This document shows, piece after piece, positions 45,037 to 53,421 of a DNA stretch of 64,000 nt. Made by a program: the position numbers and the translations under genes. Numbering within the stretch: the first letter of the stretch is position 1; each line of letters opens with the position of its first letter. The DNA comes from Pseudorhodoferax sp. Leaf274. Its GTDB lineage: Bacteria; Pseudomonadota; Gammaproteobacteria; Burkholderiales; Burkholderiaceae_C. Where the stretch lies: assembly GCF_001422445.1 (NCBI RefSeq), contig NZ_LMNA01000027.1:266146-330145 (forward strand), given 5' to 3'. The notes beneath the pieces are model-generated. The model was not told the origin of the DNA. It saw nothing but the letters and a program-made list of their open reading frames with translations, and ran no database searches.

Positions 45037-46161
45037 TCAGACGTAGACGCCCGTTAGCCGATCAGCCGTCATTGCGTAGGGGCTGATCGCCATCGCTGAG
45101 AAGCTGGCCTTCGCTGCCCCGCCGTCTGAAGCCTGGGGTCCGTAGGGCGCCGGCCAAAGCGCTGCCAGTGCGGACTCGTAGAACGTCGTTGCCAGGTAGC
45201 GGCCGGTCTTCTGGTCCCAGATCCCGCTCAACGTGGCGCAGTACTGGTAGCCCAACTCCGGGATGCATAAAGGCTTGTTGTGGGTGGAGGCCAAGACCTT
45301 AATACTGGACCAGCAGCCCGCAGGCCTATTGTTCTGGCCAAGCAGCGACACCGAGGCGTCATTGCGGTTGTCATAGGTGTCCATCGAAATGATGTCCACG
45401 TACGAGGAGCCAGGCCAGAACAGGTTTGGGTCGACGCCTGTGCTGCCATCAACGTTCCAGCAGTAGAGGACATGCGTGAGGCCTTTGACATCGCGCAGGT
45501 AGTTCACGAAGTCGCGCCACAGCAGGATGAAGTCGGATGCACGATCCACCCCATTCCACCAAAACCAGTCGCCGGTCGCCTCATGCCACCAGCGAAGGAT
45601 CACGGGGATCTTGCGCCCCTTGCTGTCCACCAGGCTCGCCAGGAAGTCGGCAAGGCGGTCCAGGTATGCCAAGTATTCGGCCCGCTTCGATCCGCCCGGC
45701 TTGATCACGCTCAACGGGGAGCCGGTCCGATCCTTGAACGTCCCCTCGCCGGTGGCCGTCGTCGGGCTGACCGTGCCATTGCGCGACAGGTTGCCCGTGT
45801 CAGGGTTCCCGGGATGGTTGTGGAGCGTGAGGATTGCCCCTTGCTCGTAGGCCTCGATCATGACCCGCCGGCACTCGGCGGTGCCGGCAGAGCCCCAGCG
45901 GTTCGCCCACTGCGGATCGTGCCACTCGACCCCCAGCACGCCAGGGTTCTTGCCCGTGACGGCGCGGAAGTTGTCGAAGGCGCCAGTCCACACCGGAACA
46001 GAGCTCTGGGCCGGCATGTTGATGAACTGGTCGCTGGTGCCGAGCGCGTACCGGAAGCTCTTCTTCTGCGTCATCAGCCAGCGGTACAGACTGATCGTCT
46101 GCGCCGTGGCGCCTGTCGAGACGGGCAGCGCCAGGCTGGGCTTCAGCGTGTTGCGCCTCAT
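45037..46161 (-). CDS. GH26-family glycoside hydrolase (beta-mannanase-like) in tail module
   Basis: The 374-residue enzyme has the GH26 signature 'ILRWWHEATGDWFWW' (His193, acid/base Glu194) and the nucleophile context 'CIPELGY' (Glu302), with 'LGVEWHDPQWA' and 'VLYCWNVDG' completing the TIM-barrel pattern. GH26 enzymes cut beta-1,4-mannans and some beta-1,3-xylans or glucans. It has no secretion signal, so a virion-bound role in cutting host capsule or exopolysaccharide is likely. It overlaps the fibre-like gene by four bases and is followed by a terminator. It lies where lambda has nothing between tail tube V and chaperone G. Confidence 0.85.
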   Translation of the reverse strand: MRRNTLKPSLALPVSTGATAQTISLYRWLMTQKKSFRYALGTSDQFINMPAQSSVPVWTGAFDNFRAVTGKNPGVLGVEWHDPQWANRWGSAGTAECRRVMIEAYEQGAILTLHNHPGNPDTGNLSRNGTVSPTTATGEGTFKDRTGSPLSVIKPGGSKRAEYLAYLDRLADFLASLVDSKGRKIPVILRWWHEATGDWFWWNGVDRASDFILLWRDFVNYLRDVKGLTHVLYCWNVDGSTGVDPNLFWPGSSYVDIISMDTYDNRNDASVSLLGQNNRPAGCWSSIKVLASTHNKPLCIPELGYQYCATLSGIWDQKTGRYLATTFYESALAALWPAPYGPQASDGGAAKASFSAMAISPYAMTADRLTGVYV

Positions 46162-48002
46162 ACGTTGCGCCCGAGTGCAGTCATGAAGGTCTGCATGCTG
46201 TTCTTGAATTTCAGGGCGTTGGCAGTGTTGATCACGCCGCCTTGGAACGCGTAGCCGACCGACGAACCCGGAACCAGACCGCCAGCAGCGGCGCCATCCG
46301 CGTTGCTTGCACCGATGTAGGTGTTGCGGCCCGGGCTTGCAGCAGCGACGGTGGCGGTAATGTAGGCCACCTCGACCGCGTTCTTCAGCATGATCAGCAG
46401 GCTAGCCGACGTGCGGCAAAGGTGCCACAGGCCGGCAGTCAGACCGCCGGTGACGGCGGCGTATGGGGCAACGGTGTTGTCGCCGTAGACCCCGTACACA
46501 GAGCCGGATTGCGCGGCCCCCGCACTGCTGCCGTTGCCTGTGATCCGGTATGGCTGAGAGCCAGAGTTGCGAACGCCAAAGATAGTGCGCTGAGTCGTGT
46601 CGCTGGGTTGCGTGTCTCGCAAGTAGGCGCCGATGGTGCCGGTGATGGATGGCGCAAACGTCATGTCCACGAACTGCGTGACAGCGTTGAACACCCAGCC
46701 CTTCGCAGCCTCGTAGGTGACACCGGCACTCCAGACATCCAGCGCGGCGCCGCCGCCGACAAGCAGCGGGACCTTCTGGGCATTGGCGTCGCCCATGGGC
46801 ACCATCAGGCGAGGGTTCCAAGCCGGCAGGTAACCGTCTGCGTTGGCCGCCGTGAAGAACGCATCTGCAGCGTCGCGCTCGGTGTTGCTCACCGAGCCAC
46901 CATTGGCTGCCACGCGGTTCAGGTAGTCCGTGGTCTGGGCCTGCAGGCCACCGGCTGCAACGACCACGAAGGCCGCGCTTGCCGCACTGTCCACGGCGCC
47001 CGCGGTGTTCGTCGCGGTCTCGATGAGGCGGATCGATTTCCCAATGTCTGCGGAGATTGGGGTGTACGGGGTGTTGGCCGTGCCGATGGGGGAGCCGTCC
47101 AGCGTGGTGCGGAATGTCTTGGTCGGCGTCGGGCTTCCGGATGCAGTGCCTGACGTGAACATCACAGCCGAGCCGACCATTGCCGACGTGACCACCGGAG
47201 CGCTACTCCAGGACGGTGCTACCGGGATCACCGCAGCCGCTTGAGCGTCCGGAACGGTGTAGGTCAACGTTGCCTGAGTGCCGTCGTACTCGAAGTAGGC
47301 GTACGTCCTGTAGCCGGCCTGGCGATTGTCGAAGCCGTACGACGCAACCTCGGCAGCGCCCACCGCCGTCGGCACGTTGACGCCGTTCGCCAGTAGGGTA
47401 ACTCGCGTGCCTTTGCCAGGGATAGCGCCCGCCAAGTCGAACGTGAACGCCAGCGGGCCGGCGATCTGGTACGCACCCATGTCGTAATCGCCGCGGAAAT
47501 TGATCGCTGGCGAGAACGGGATGGACGTGCTTCCCCCGCCACCGAACGCATTCTCCTGAGCCCACGCGCCGGTTGCCTTGCGGTAGACGATGCCCGCCGC
47601 CTCGTCCAGCGCGAGGTCGCCGTTGTCACCGATGCCGGAGCCGGGCGCGCCTGTCGTAGAGTGCACGCGGCTGTCGTCGTTGGGCAGGGTGAACTTCTTG
47701 AACGCGATCACCACAGCGCGGCCGTGGCTGGCCGCAGCGTTGGCCGACGCCGAGCCCGCCGATGTCGATAGCGTCCACAGGCGCTTCACCGCGGCGGGCT
47801 CGGCCAGCACCTGCAGGTCGATGCCGTCGTACCAGACGGGCAGACCCATGGCGATGCAGGCGCGCTCGTCGGCGACGCCCTGGAGGAAGGCTGCGCGGTC
47901 GGCGTACACCTTCTTTGTGCCCGGGATCGCATCAGGTGCACTGCGGTCCAGGGCAGCGATGTAGCGTTGGGTGGTGCCGGCGGGGGTAGTGAACTTGGGC
48001 AT
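46158..48002 (-). CDS. Fibre/decoration-like structural protein with Ig-like and lectin-like regions
   Basis: The 614-residue protein begins 'MPKFTTPAGTTQRYIAALDR'. Residues about 265-350 form a Ser/Thr/Ala-rich Ig-like domain ('VVTSAMVGSAVMFTSGTASG'). Residues 355-614 look like a beta-sandwich lectin (laminin-G-like) domain, with 'SVSNTERDAADAFFTAANAD' at its start. It is coupled by overlap to the GH26 gene and is probably displayed on the virion, binding the glycan that the GH26 enzyme cuts. No exact family is claimed. Confidence 0.68.
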   Translation of the reverse strand: MPKFTTPAGTTQRYIAALDRSAPDAIPGTKKVYADRAAFLQGVADERACIAMGLPVWYDGIDLQVLAEPAAVKRLWTLSTSAGSASANAAASHGRAVVIAFKKFTLPNDDSRVHSTTGAPGSGIGDNGDLALDEAAGIVYRKATGAWAQENAFGGGGSTSIPFSPAINFRGDYDMGAYQIAGPLAFTFDLAGAIPGKGTRVTLLANGVNVPTAVGAAEVASYGFDNRQAGYRTYAYFEYDGTQATLTYTVPDAQAAAVIPVAPSWSSAPVVTSAMVGSAVMFTSGTASGSPTPTKTFRTTLDGSPIGTANTPYTPISADIGKSIRLIETATNTAGAVDSAASAAFVVVAAGGLQAQTTDYLNRVAANGGSVSNTERDAADAFFTAANADGYLPAWNPRLMVPMGDANAQKVPLLVGGGAALDVWSAGVTYEAAKGWVFNAVTQFVDMTFAPSITGTIGAYLRDTQPSDTTQRTIFGVRNSGSQPYRITGNGSSAGAAQSGSVYGVYGDNTVAPYAAVTGGLTAGLWHLCRTSASLLIMLKNAVEVAYITATVAAASPGRNTYIGASNADGAAAGGLVPGSSVGYAFQGGVINTANALKFKNSMQTFMTALGRNV

Positions 48003-48014
48003 GTCGGCCTCCGA

Positions 48015-48887
48015 TCAGGAAGTGGTCCAGTCGCCAGCGGTGGGCTGCGAGTGCGGGTAGTCCATGCGGAACAGGCGCCACACCACGCCATCGGCATCGG
48101 TGAAGGTCACCGTCGACTGCTCGGGCGACGGGCTGCTGCCGGTGTTGGCGCCCGACAGGCCGGCGCCGTTCCAGTCGCCCGGCGTGTTGGTGTCGTCGCG
48201 GAAGGTGACGCCGGATGCGGCGACATCGGCCGGGAAGGCAGCCCAGCCGTAGTTGCCGGTGGTGGTCTGCAGGTTGTCGATCGTGCCGACCTTGCTGCCG
48301 GGCGAGCCGAACACGGTGGCGGCATTCAGGAGGGCCTGCGTTCCGCTGGTGTGCGCGTTGGCCGGGCCGACGAACCAGCGCGGCCGCGGTCCGGTGCCAG
48401 AGGCCTTCGGGATCAGCACCTGCGTGCCGCTGATCTGGATGCCGACGGCGGACTTCACCACGTCGTTCAGGTTGAAGCTGAACGGGAAGGAGTTCATGAA
48501 GCCCTCGAACAGCAGCCAGGACCGGCCGTCGGGCAAGTCGAAGTCATCGTTCACGACCTCGGGCGGCAGGTCGATGGTGCCGTCGGGTTGCATCGGACCG
48601 TCGCCCCAGCCGATCGCCCACTTGAGCGTCAGGCCCAGCTGCTTGAGCTGGTACAGCTTCAGGTGCGAGGCGTCGGACGGATCGATGTTGATGCCGAAGG
48701 AGGCCGCGCCCGGCTGGCCCATGCCGGCCCGGTACTTGCGGTCCTTGCCCGAGTTGAGGCAAGTGGTCTCGATCTGTTCGACCGACGAGTCGATGCCGTC
48801 GATGGTGGTGACGCAGCCGACGTTGATCAGGCTGTTGTCGCGCGGGTCGATGGCGAACAGGTCGGTGCCTTGGGTGGTAACGGACAT
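48015..48887 (-). CDS. Major tail tube protein
   Basis: The 290-residue protein occupies the gpV position: it follows the tail completion genes and starts a new block after tandem hairpins. 'DGIDSSVEQIETTCLNSGKD' near the N-terminus is characteristic of siphophage tail tube proteins, and a C-terminal domain (about residues 165-290) may decorate the tube surface. Confidence 0.85.
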   Translation of the reverse strand: MSVTTQGTDLFAIDPRDNSLINVGCVTTIDGIDSSVEQIETTCLNSGKDRKYRAGMGQPGAASFGINIDPSDASHLKLYQLKQLGLTLKWAIGWGDGPMQPDGTIDLPPEVVNDDFDLPDGRSWLLFEGFMNSFPFSFNLNDVVKSAVGIQISGTQVLIPKASGTGPRPRWFVGPANAHTSGTQALLNAATVFGSPGSKVGTIDNLQTTTGNYGWAAFPADVAASGVTFRDDTNTPGDWNGAGLSGANTGSSPSPEQSTVTFTDADGVVWRLFRMDYPHSQPTAGDWTTS

Positions 48888-48911
48888 GGCATGGGCCTTT
48901 GCAAAAGAAAA

Positions 48912-48967
48912 GGCCGCGAAGGCGGCCGACAGGTTGGAAAACGAGGAAGGCCGCGGTGAGCGGCCTT
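48912..48967 (-). terminator. Two tandem hairpins before the tail tube gene
   Basis: GGCCGC/GCGGCC (48912-48917, 48922-48927) is followed leftward by TTTTCTTTT, a good intrinsic terminator. AAGGCCGC/GCGGCCTT (48947-48954, 48960-48967) lies just before it. Both are between the DUF3168 gene and the ribosome binding site of the tail tube gene. Confidence 0.75.
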
Positions 48968-48990
48968 CGGGGTGGGTGGCGGCCTTGCGG

Positions 48991-49368
48991 CTACCGGAAG
49001 ACGATCCAGGACACGTCGAACCCGACGTGCAAGTTCTTGGTCTGCGGGTCGACGCTTTCGCCGCGCCAGGCGGTCACGTAGGCATGGCCTTCGATGGCGT
49101 CGCGCAGTGCGATGGCCACGGCGCGCACGGTGTCGACGCCCTGCGATGGCTTGGCGTAGACGTCGATCTGAAACAGGCCGGCGTCGTGGTCCGGCCTCTT
49201 GGACAGGGTGTTGCCCGGCGTGCCGGCGGCGGTGCGCCAGACGGCGTACGGGTACTGCACGTCCTGCGGCGCCATGCCGAAGGCGTAGAAGCGCAGCGGG
49301 CCGCGCAGCGCGCGCAGGTGCGCCTGCACGGCCGGGACGTTGACGGCCTTGAAGATGGGCGGGGTCAT
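48991..49368 (-). CDS. DUF3168 tail completion protein
   Basis: The 125-residue protein matches DUF3168 (gp17/U-like terminators of the tail): 'QYPYAVWRTAAGTPGNTL', then 'FQIDVYAKPSQGVDTVRAVA'. It overlaps the gp10-like gene stop/start by one base and ends before tandem hairpins. Confidence 0.88.
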   Translation of the reverse strand: MTPPIFKAVNVPAVQAHLRALRGPLRFYAFGMAPQDVQYPYAVWRTAAGTPGNTLSKRPDHDAGLFQIDVYAKPSQGVDTVRAVAIALRDAIEGHAYVTAWRGESVDPQTKNLHVGFDVSWIVFR

Positions 49369-49838
49369 CAGGCGCCAGCCTTCTTCGCGATCCGGTCCAG
49401 CTCGCGTTCCAGGTGGGTGGCCGTGGCCGCGGTCACCTGGTCGATGTTGCTTTCCAGGGCCGGCCGCAGGAACGGCTCGGCCGCCGCCTTCTCGGTGCCG
49501 AGCTCCACCAAGTGCCAGTGCGGCGTGTTGCCCTTCGGCCCCGTGTCTGGGTTGCCCTTCGGAATGGGGCCGCGCTCGGTGACCACGCCCACGCTGATCA
49601 TGATGTCGCCGGTGCGCTTCTGGTAGCCCGAGCGCACGCGCTGCACCACGTTGTCTGCGATCTTGCGGCCGGTGTCGGGGTCGTTGATGCGCTCGGCATT
49701 GCTCTTGGCCGCATTGGTCACCAGCCGCGCAGCCTTGCCCAGTGCCGACCGACCGGCCTTGCCACGCAGTTGCACTGGCAGCGCGCGCAGCTTGGCCATC
49801 GCGCCGTCGAAGCCCTTGAGGTCGAAGGTGTCGGCCAT
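49368..49838 (-). CDS. HK97 gp10-like head-tail protein
   Basis: The 156-residue protein has the gp10 pattern: 'MADTFDLKGFDGAMAKLRAL', basic helix, then 'GPKGNTPHWHLVELGTEKAA' and 'PFLRPALE', the last being highly conserved. The start at 49838 joins the preceding gene's stop. Confidence 0.88.
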   Translation of the reverse strand: MADTFDLKGFDGAMAKLRALPVQLRGKAGRSALGKAARLVTNAAKSNAERINDPDTGRKIADNVVQRVRSGYQKRTGDIMISVGVVTERGPIPKGNPDTGPKGNTPHWHLVELGTEKAAAEPFLRPALESNIDQVTAATATHLERELDRIAKKAGA

Positions 49839-50215
49839 CACTGCCCCTCGCTCACGCCGCGCGAGCAAGGCGCGGTCAGGTACTCCAGCCCGGAATCCCT
49901 GTCGGGCAGGAACTCGGCGGGGCTGTAGATCACGCCACGGCCGCCGGCGCGCAGGTGCACGAGCCGCATGGAAGCATCCAGGCCATCGCGGTAGCGGATC
50001 ACGATGCGCGCCACGATCTCGGCTTGCGTTTTGGCGCTCTGGATGAACTCCCGCGCGCTCAGCGGCTCGATGGACGCCCACACGGTGGCCACCTCGACCC
50101 ACTGCTGGGAGGTGGCGCCGGTCTCGGGGTCTTGGATGACCGCACCTGTCTCGTCGCGCATGTCGTCCAGGCGCTCGATGCGCACGCGGTGGCGGAGATT
50201 GCCTGCGCGCAGCAT
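49838..50215 (-). CDS. Head closure (head-tail joining) protein
   Basis: The 125-residue protein starts 'MLRAGNLRHRVRIERL', the signature of SPP1 gp16-like head-tail joining proteins, with 'VWASIEPLSAREFIQSAKTQ' later. It connects the portal/adaptor to the tail. It shares one base with each neighbour. Confidence 0.88.
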   Translation of the reverse strand: MLRAGNLRHRVRIERLDDMRDETGAVIQDPETGATSQQWVEVATVWASIEPLSAREFIQSAKTQAEIVARIVIRYRDGLDASMRLVHLRAGGRGVIYSPAEFLPDRDSGLEYLTAPCSRGVSEGQ

Positions 50216-50826
50216 CAGACGCCCAGCCCACGGCGGTAGGGCCAAAGGAGCGCCTTGGCACCCTCGGGCAGTTGCGTCGCGGTCGTGCCGGTCACGACCT
50301 CTTCGCGGTTATCGTACAGGTGGCCCAGCGTCAATAGCATGGCATGCACGACTGCACGAGGGACCGGATTGCCCGGACCGTGCCCGCCCTTGAACCGCAC
50401 ACGCACAGCACCAGGCATGTCCAGCAGAGACGGCATCGCAACGCCTGGCGTGCTGTACAGGCCCGGCTGGTCCGGATGGGCATACAGCCGGTAGATGCCC
50501 GCGGCAAGATCAGCCGGCTGCCCATCCTCGCCGATGTATTGCACGCCCAGCAACTCGCCCACGGGCGCCACTGGGAAGCGGACGATGCAGGGCAGCTCGT
50601 CGAGCAGCAGCTCGTAGGTGCCGTTCGTGAATAGGCGCTCCGTGAACTGCTCGGCAGCCTGGCGCGCCGCCGTCACCATGGACAGAAGTTTCGAGTCGTC
50701 CGGATGCGATTCGCCCTCTGCGGCATCTACGCGGACGTGCGCACGCGCCTCGGCTAGCGTGATCGGCTCGTCGAAGGCGCCAGGCATGGCGACCATGGGC
50801 AACACGCGCGGCATGGACCAGTTCAC
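50215..50826 (-). CDS. Head-tail connector (gp6-like adaptor)
   Basis: The 203-residue protein begins with 'PITLAEARAHVRVDAAEGES' and 'LLSMVTAARQAAEQFTER', typical of gp6-like connectors that sit under the portal. The C-terminal half contains 'PRAVVHAMLLTLGHLYDNRE', another conserved segment. Confidence 0.88.
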   Translation of the reverse strand: MNWSMPRVLPMVAMPGAFDEPITLAEARAHVRVDAAEGESHPDDSKLLSMVTAARQAAEQFTERLFTNGTYELLLDELPCIVRFPVAPVGELLGVQYIGEDGQPADLAAGIYRLYAHPDQPGLYSTPGVAMPSLLDMPGAVRVRFKGGHGPGNPVPRAVVHAMLLTLGHLYDNREEVVTGTTATQLPEGAKALLWPYRRGLGV

Positions 50827-51125
50827 TTCTTCTTGGCCGGGGCGGAGGGCTTGGCGGGCGCCGCCTCGTCTGCAGCTGCGGCCGCGGCGTCGGCGGCGGG
50901 CACGGACACCGGCTCCGGCGCAGGAGCGGGAGCGGGCGCAACAGCCGAGAGAGCAGCTGCCGGCGCCGAAGGCGGTGGCGGCGGCGCGAGAGGGGCCGCG
51001 GCGGGCGCGGCGTCTTCGCGGTGCGCATCGGCGGCACCCTGGTCGATGAGCTGCTGGCCGCGCTGGCTGTCCATCTGCGCGACGACGCCCGCACGCGGGT
51101 CAGGCGCCTTGAACTTGATGAGCAT
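50823..51125 (-). CDS. Small Pro/Ala-rich head-region protein
   Basis: The 100-residue protein starts 'MLIKFKAPDPRAGVVAQMDS', resembling small proteins found after capsid genes, and then is almost entirely Ala/Pro (about residues 40-95) ending AKKK. It overlaps the connector gene by four bases. The function is unknown; it could be a decoration or scaffolding element. Confidence 0.75.
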   Translation of the reverse strand: MLIKFKAPDPRAGVVAQMDSQRGQQLIDQGAADAHREDAAPAAAPLAPPPPPSAPAAALSAVAPAPAPAPEPVSVPAADAAAAAADEAAPAKPSAPAKKK

Positions 51126-51143
51126 GGTGTTTCTCCTGCGTTG

Positions 51144-51166
51144 GGAGGCCCCGCGATGGGGCCTCC
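51144..51166 (-). terminator. Strong hairpin after the capsid gene
   Basis: GGAGGCCCC and GGGGCCTCC pair around GCGAT, with no T-run. It follows the capsid gene by 17 bases and may stabilise the capsid mRNA 3' end or partly terminate. Confidence 0.55.
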
Positions 51167-51182
51167 GTTCAGCCGATGGCGA

Positions 51183-52526
51183 TCAGGTGACGTTGCCGAA
51201 GTCGCCGTAGATGAAGGCCTCGGGACGGTAGACGGCCAGCGCCAGACGCTCTTCGGCCAGCACGGTGACCATGTTCTTGACGAAGTCGTCTTCGTTCTCG
51301 GTGGCCACCTCCACGCGGGCGAGCCAGCGGTCGAACACCTGCGCACCCAGCTGGAAGGCGCCGACCAGGAACTTGTCCACGGTGATGGCGGGGGTGCCCA
51401 CCACGGGGCGGTTCCACAGCGTGGGCGACAGCGTGCCCTGGGGGTTGCCGATGATGTAGCGGCCGGTGGTGTCTTTCAGCAGCTCGATGCGGGCCCAGTC
51501 GATGGGGTTCATCACCACGCCGCTGGCGGGGTATTCGGCCAGCTCGGCCTGGAGCATGGCCAGACGGATGTTGTCGATGTTGGTCTCGGTGCCGGGAGGA
51601 TCGAACGGCGCGGAGAATGCCGAGGCCTGGGGGATGATGCCCAACAGGTTCTGGCCGGTGCCGTTGCCGTTCAACAGCTGCTGCTCTTCGACATAGGCCA
51701 GGCCGTAGCGCAGGCGGCCGTCGATGAGGCTGGCGAGCTGGGAGGCATCGCTCAGGATCTGGCGCGAGGCCTTGACGAAGTGGGCGATGACCCGCGCATT
51801 GGTGCTCACCAGGTCGAACTTCATCGAGGACTCGGGCTTCTTCGCGCCTTCGGCCACGGTTGCCGCGCTGTTGGTGAAGCCGGTTTCCTTCACGTATTCC
51901 AGCGCGCTGCCGTCCATCTGGCCCGGGGTGATCAGGTCGCGCACGGTCATGCGGCGCTGGGGCATCTGCAGCACGCCGGGCAGCCGGGTGCTGCGGACCA
52001 GGTCGCCAGCGGAGCCGTCGGCATCCGTGGTAAGCGAGGTGATGGCGGCCTTGACCTCCATGTCCACGCGGCCGCGCGGGCGGGCCTGGCTGGCGAACGC
52101 CTTGTAGTTTTCGGCGTTGACGAACTGGTGGCCCAGCGAGTGCTGCACGTCACCGCCGGCGCCATTGGCCTCGACCTTGGCGATGGCCTGCTGGGCGGCC
52201 TGCAGGCTCGCCTGCAGTTCACCCTGCTTCATGAGCAGTTCGTCGACCTTGGCGCGCGTCTCGGTGCCGAGCTGGCCGGTCTTTTGCACGGCCTCGGCGT
52301 AGGTCTTCAGGTTGTCGCCGACGCCTTTCAGGTCGGCCTGCACCTGCTTGTATTCGGCTTCGAGGTTGACCGTGGTGCCGGCCGCGCCGGCGAGCGCGAC
52401 GCCGGCGAGCAGGTCGCCGTGGGGCGCGAGCAGCGCGGCCACGTCGAAGCCCGCGGCCTGGGCGGCGAGGGATGCGAGCGCCAGACCGGCCAGGCCGACG
52501 AGCGCGAGGATGCGAGAGGTTTTCAT
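51183..52526 (-). CDS. HK97-fold major capsid protein with hydrophobic N-terminus
   Basis: The 447-residue capsid protein has a delta-domain coiled coil (about residues 55-115, 'LEAEYKQVQADLKGVGDNLK') followed by the HK97 fold ('RRMTVRDLITPGQMDGSALEY', 'ASQLASLIDGRLRYGLAYVE', 'PASGVVMNPIDWARIELLKD'). Oddly, residues 1-26 read like a Sec signal peptide (MKTSRILALVGLAGLALAS, then AAQAAG). They precede the delta domain and should be removed by the ClpP-like protease encoded next. The start at 52526 is supported by the 10-base gap to the protease gene. Confidence 0.93.
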   Translation of the reverse strand: MKTSRILALVGLAGLALASLAAQAAGFDVAALLAPHGDLLAGVALAGAAGTTVNLEAEYKQVQADLKGVGDNLKTYAEAVQKTGQLGTETRAKVDELLMKQGELQASLQAAQQAIAKVEANGAGGDVQHSLGHQFVNAENYKAFASQARPRGRVDMEVKAAITSLTTDADGSAGDLVRSTRLPGVLQMPQRRMTVRDLITPGQMDGSALEYVKETGFTNSAATVAEGAKKPESSMKFDLVSTNARVIAHFVKASRQILSDASQLASLIDGRLRYGLAYVEEQQLLNGNGTGQNLLGIIPQASAFSAPFDPPGTETNIDNIRLAMLQAELAEYPASGVVMNPIDWARIELLKDTTGRYIIGNPQGTLSPTLWNRPVVGTPAITVDKFLVGAFQLGAQVFDRWLARVEVATENEDDFVKNMVTVLAEERLALAVYRPEAFIYGDFGNVT

Positions 52527-52536
52527 GGGTTGCCTT

Positions 52537-53418
52537 TCAGATGGTGGGCAGGAGGGAACGAAGGGACGCCGACAGGGCCGAGGCGGCACCGCTGGCAAAT
52601 GCGGCATCGCTGCCGCGCTCGGTGGGATCGCCCTCACCGCCGCCAGCAGGGTCACCCTGGCTGGACTTGAGATCGCTGATGAGGCGCATGGCCTCGGACT
52701 TGGGCATGCCGCTGGCGCGCAGCGCGGCCTCCACGCGGCGGGCTGCGGCCGCGTTGGCCTTGCCTTCGCCGCGCCCGACTTCGTCGGAGGGCAGCAGCTC
52801 GTCGGCCAGGCCCAGCTCGATCGCAGCGCTGCCATTGATCCAGGACTCGGCATCCATGAGCTTGGCGGCGGCGTCGGCCTTCATGCCGGAGCGGGCGACG
52901 TAGATGTCGGCCATGGCGGCGTCGAACGGCTCCAGCCACGTGGCGATCTCGCGCAGGTCGTTGCGGTTGCCGGCTGCCAGCACCCAGCTGTTGTGCACCA
53001 TGAAGAAGCCGGCGCGGGCGATCTGCACCTTGTCGCCGGCCATGGCGATGATGGAGCCGGCCGAGGCGGCCAGGCTGAGCACCTTGACCGTGACTTCGCC
53101 CTTGTGCTCGCGCAGCAGGTTGTAGATGGCCAGGCCTTCGAACATGTCGCCGCCCGGCGAGTTGAGGTTCACGGTCACGGGGCCGGCGCCCATGCTGCGC
53201 AGCGCGGCCGCCACGCGCTTGGCGGTCACACCCTCGCCGGTCCAGTAGTCCAGGCCGATCACGTCGTAGATGCTGATGCTGCGCTCGTCGTCGGCGTCGG
53301 CGGCCACAGCCGCCTGGATGTCGCGGCTCCAACGCTCCAGGGCGCGCGGCTGCAGTTCGCTGCGCACGGCGGCGGTCGGGCGGCCCGTGGGGGCGCCCGG
53401 CAGGGTTCTCATGCTCAT
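52537..53418 (-). CDS. ClpP-like (S14) head maturation protease
   Basis: The 293-residue protein has the ClpP fold with Ser119 (LAASAGSI) and His142 (FMVHNSW), 'NLNSPGGDMFEGLAIYN' and a downstream acidic region. It cleaves the capsid scaffolding domain during head maturation. The C-terminal 70 residues are Ser/Gly-rich and may act as scaffold. It lies between portal and capsid, as in HK97. Confidence 0.93.
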   Translation of the reverse strand: MSMRTLPGAPTGRPTAAVRSELQPRALERWSRDIQAAVAADADDERSISIYDVIGLDYWTGEGVTAKRVAAALRSMGAGPVTVNLNSPGGDMFEGLAIYNLLREHKGEVTVKVLSLAASAGSIIAMAGDKVQIARAGFFMVHNSWVLAAGNRNDLREIATWLEPFDAAMADIYVARSGMKADAAAKLMDAESWINGSAAIELGLADELLPSDEVGRGEGKANAAAARRVEAALRASGMPKSEAMRLISDLKSSQGDPAGGGEGDPTERGSDAAFASGAASALSASLRSLLPTI

Positions 53419-53421
53419 GGA

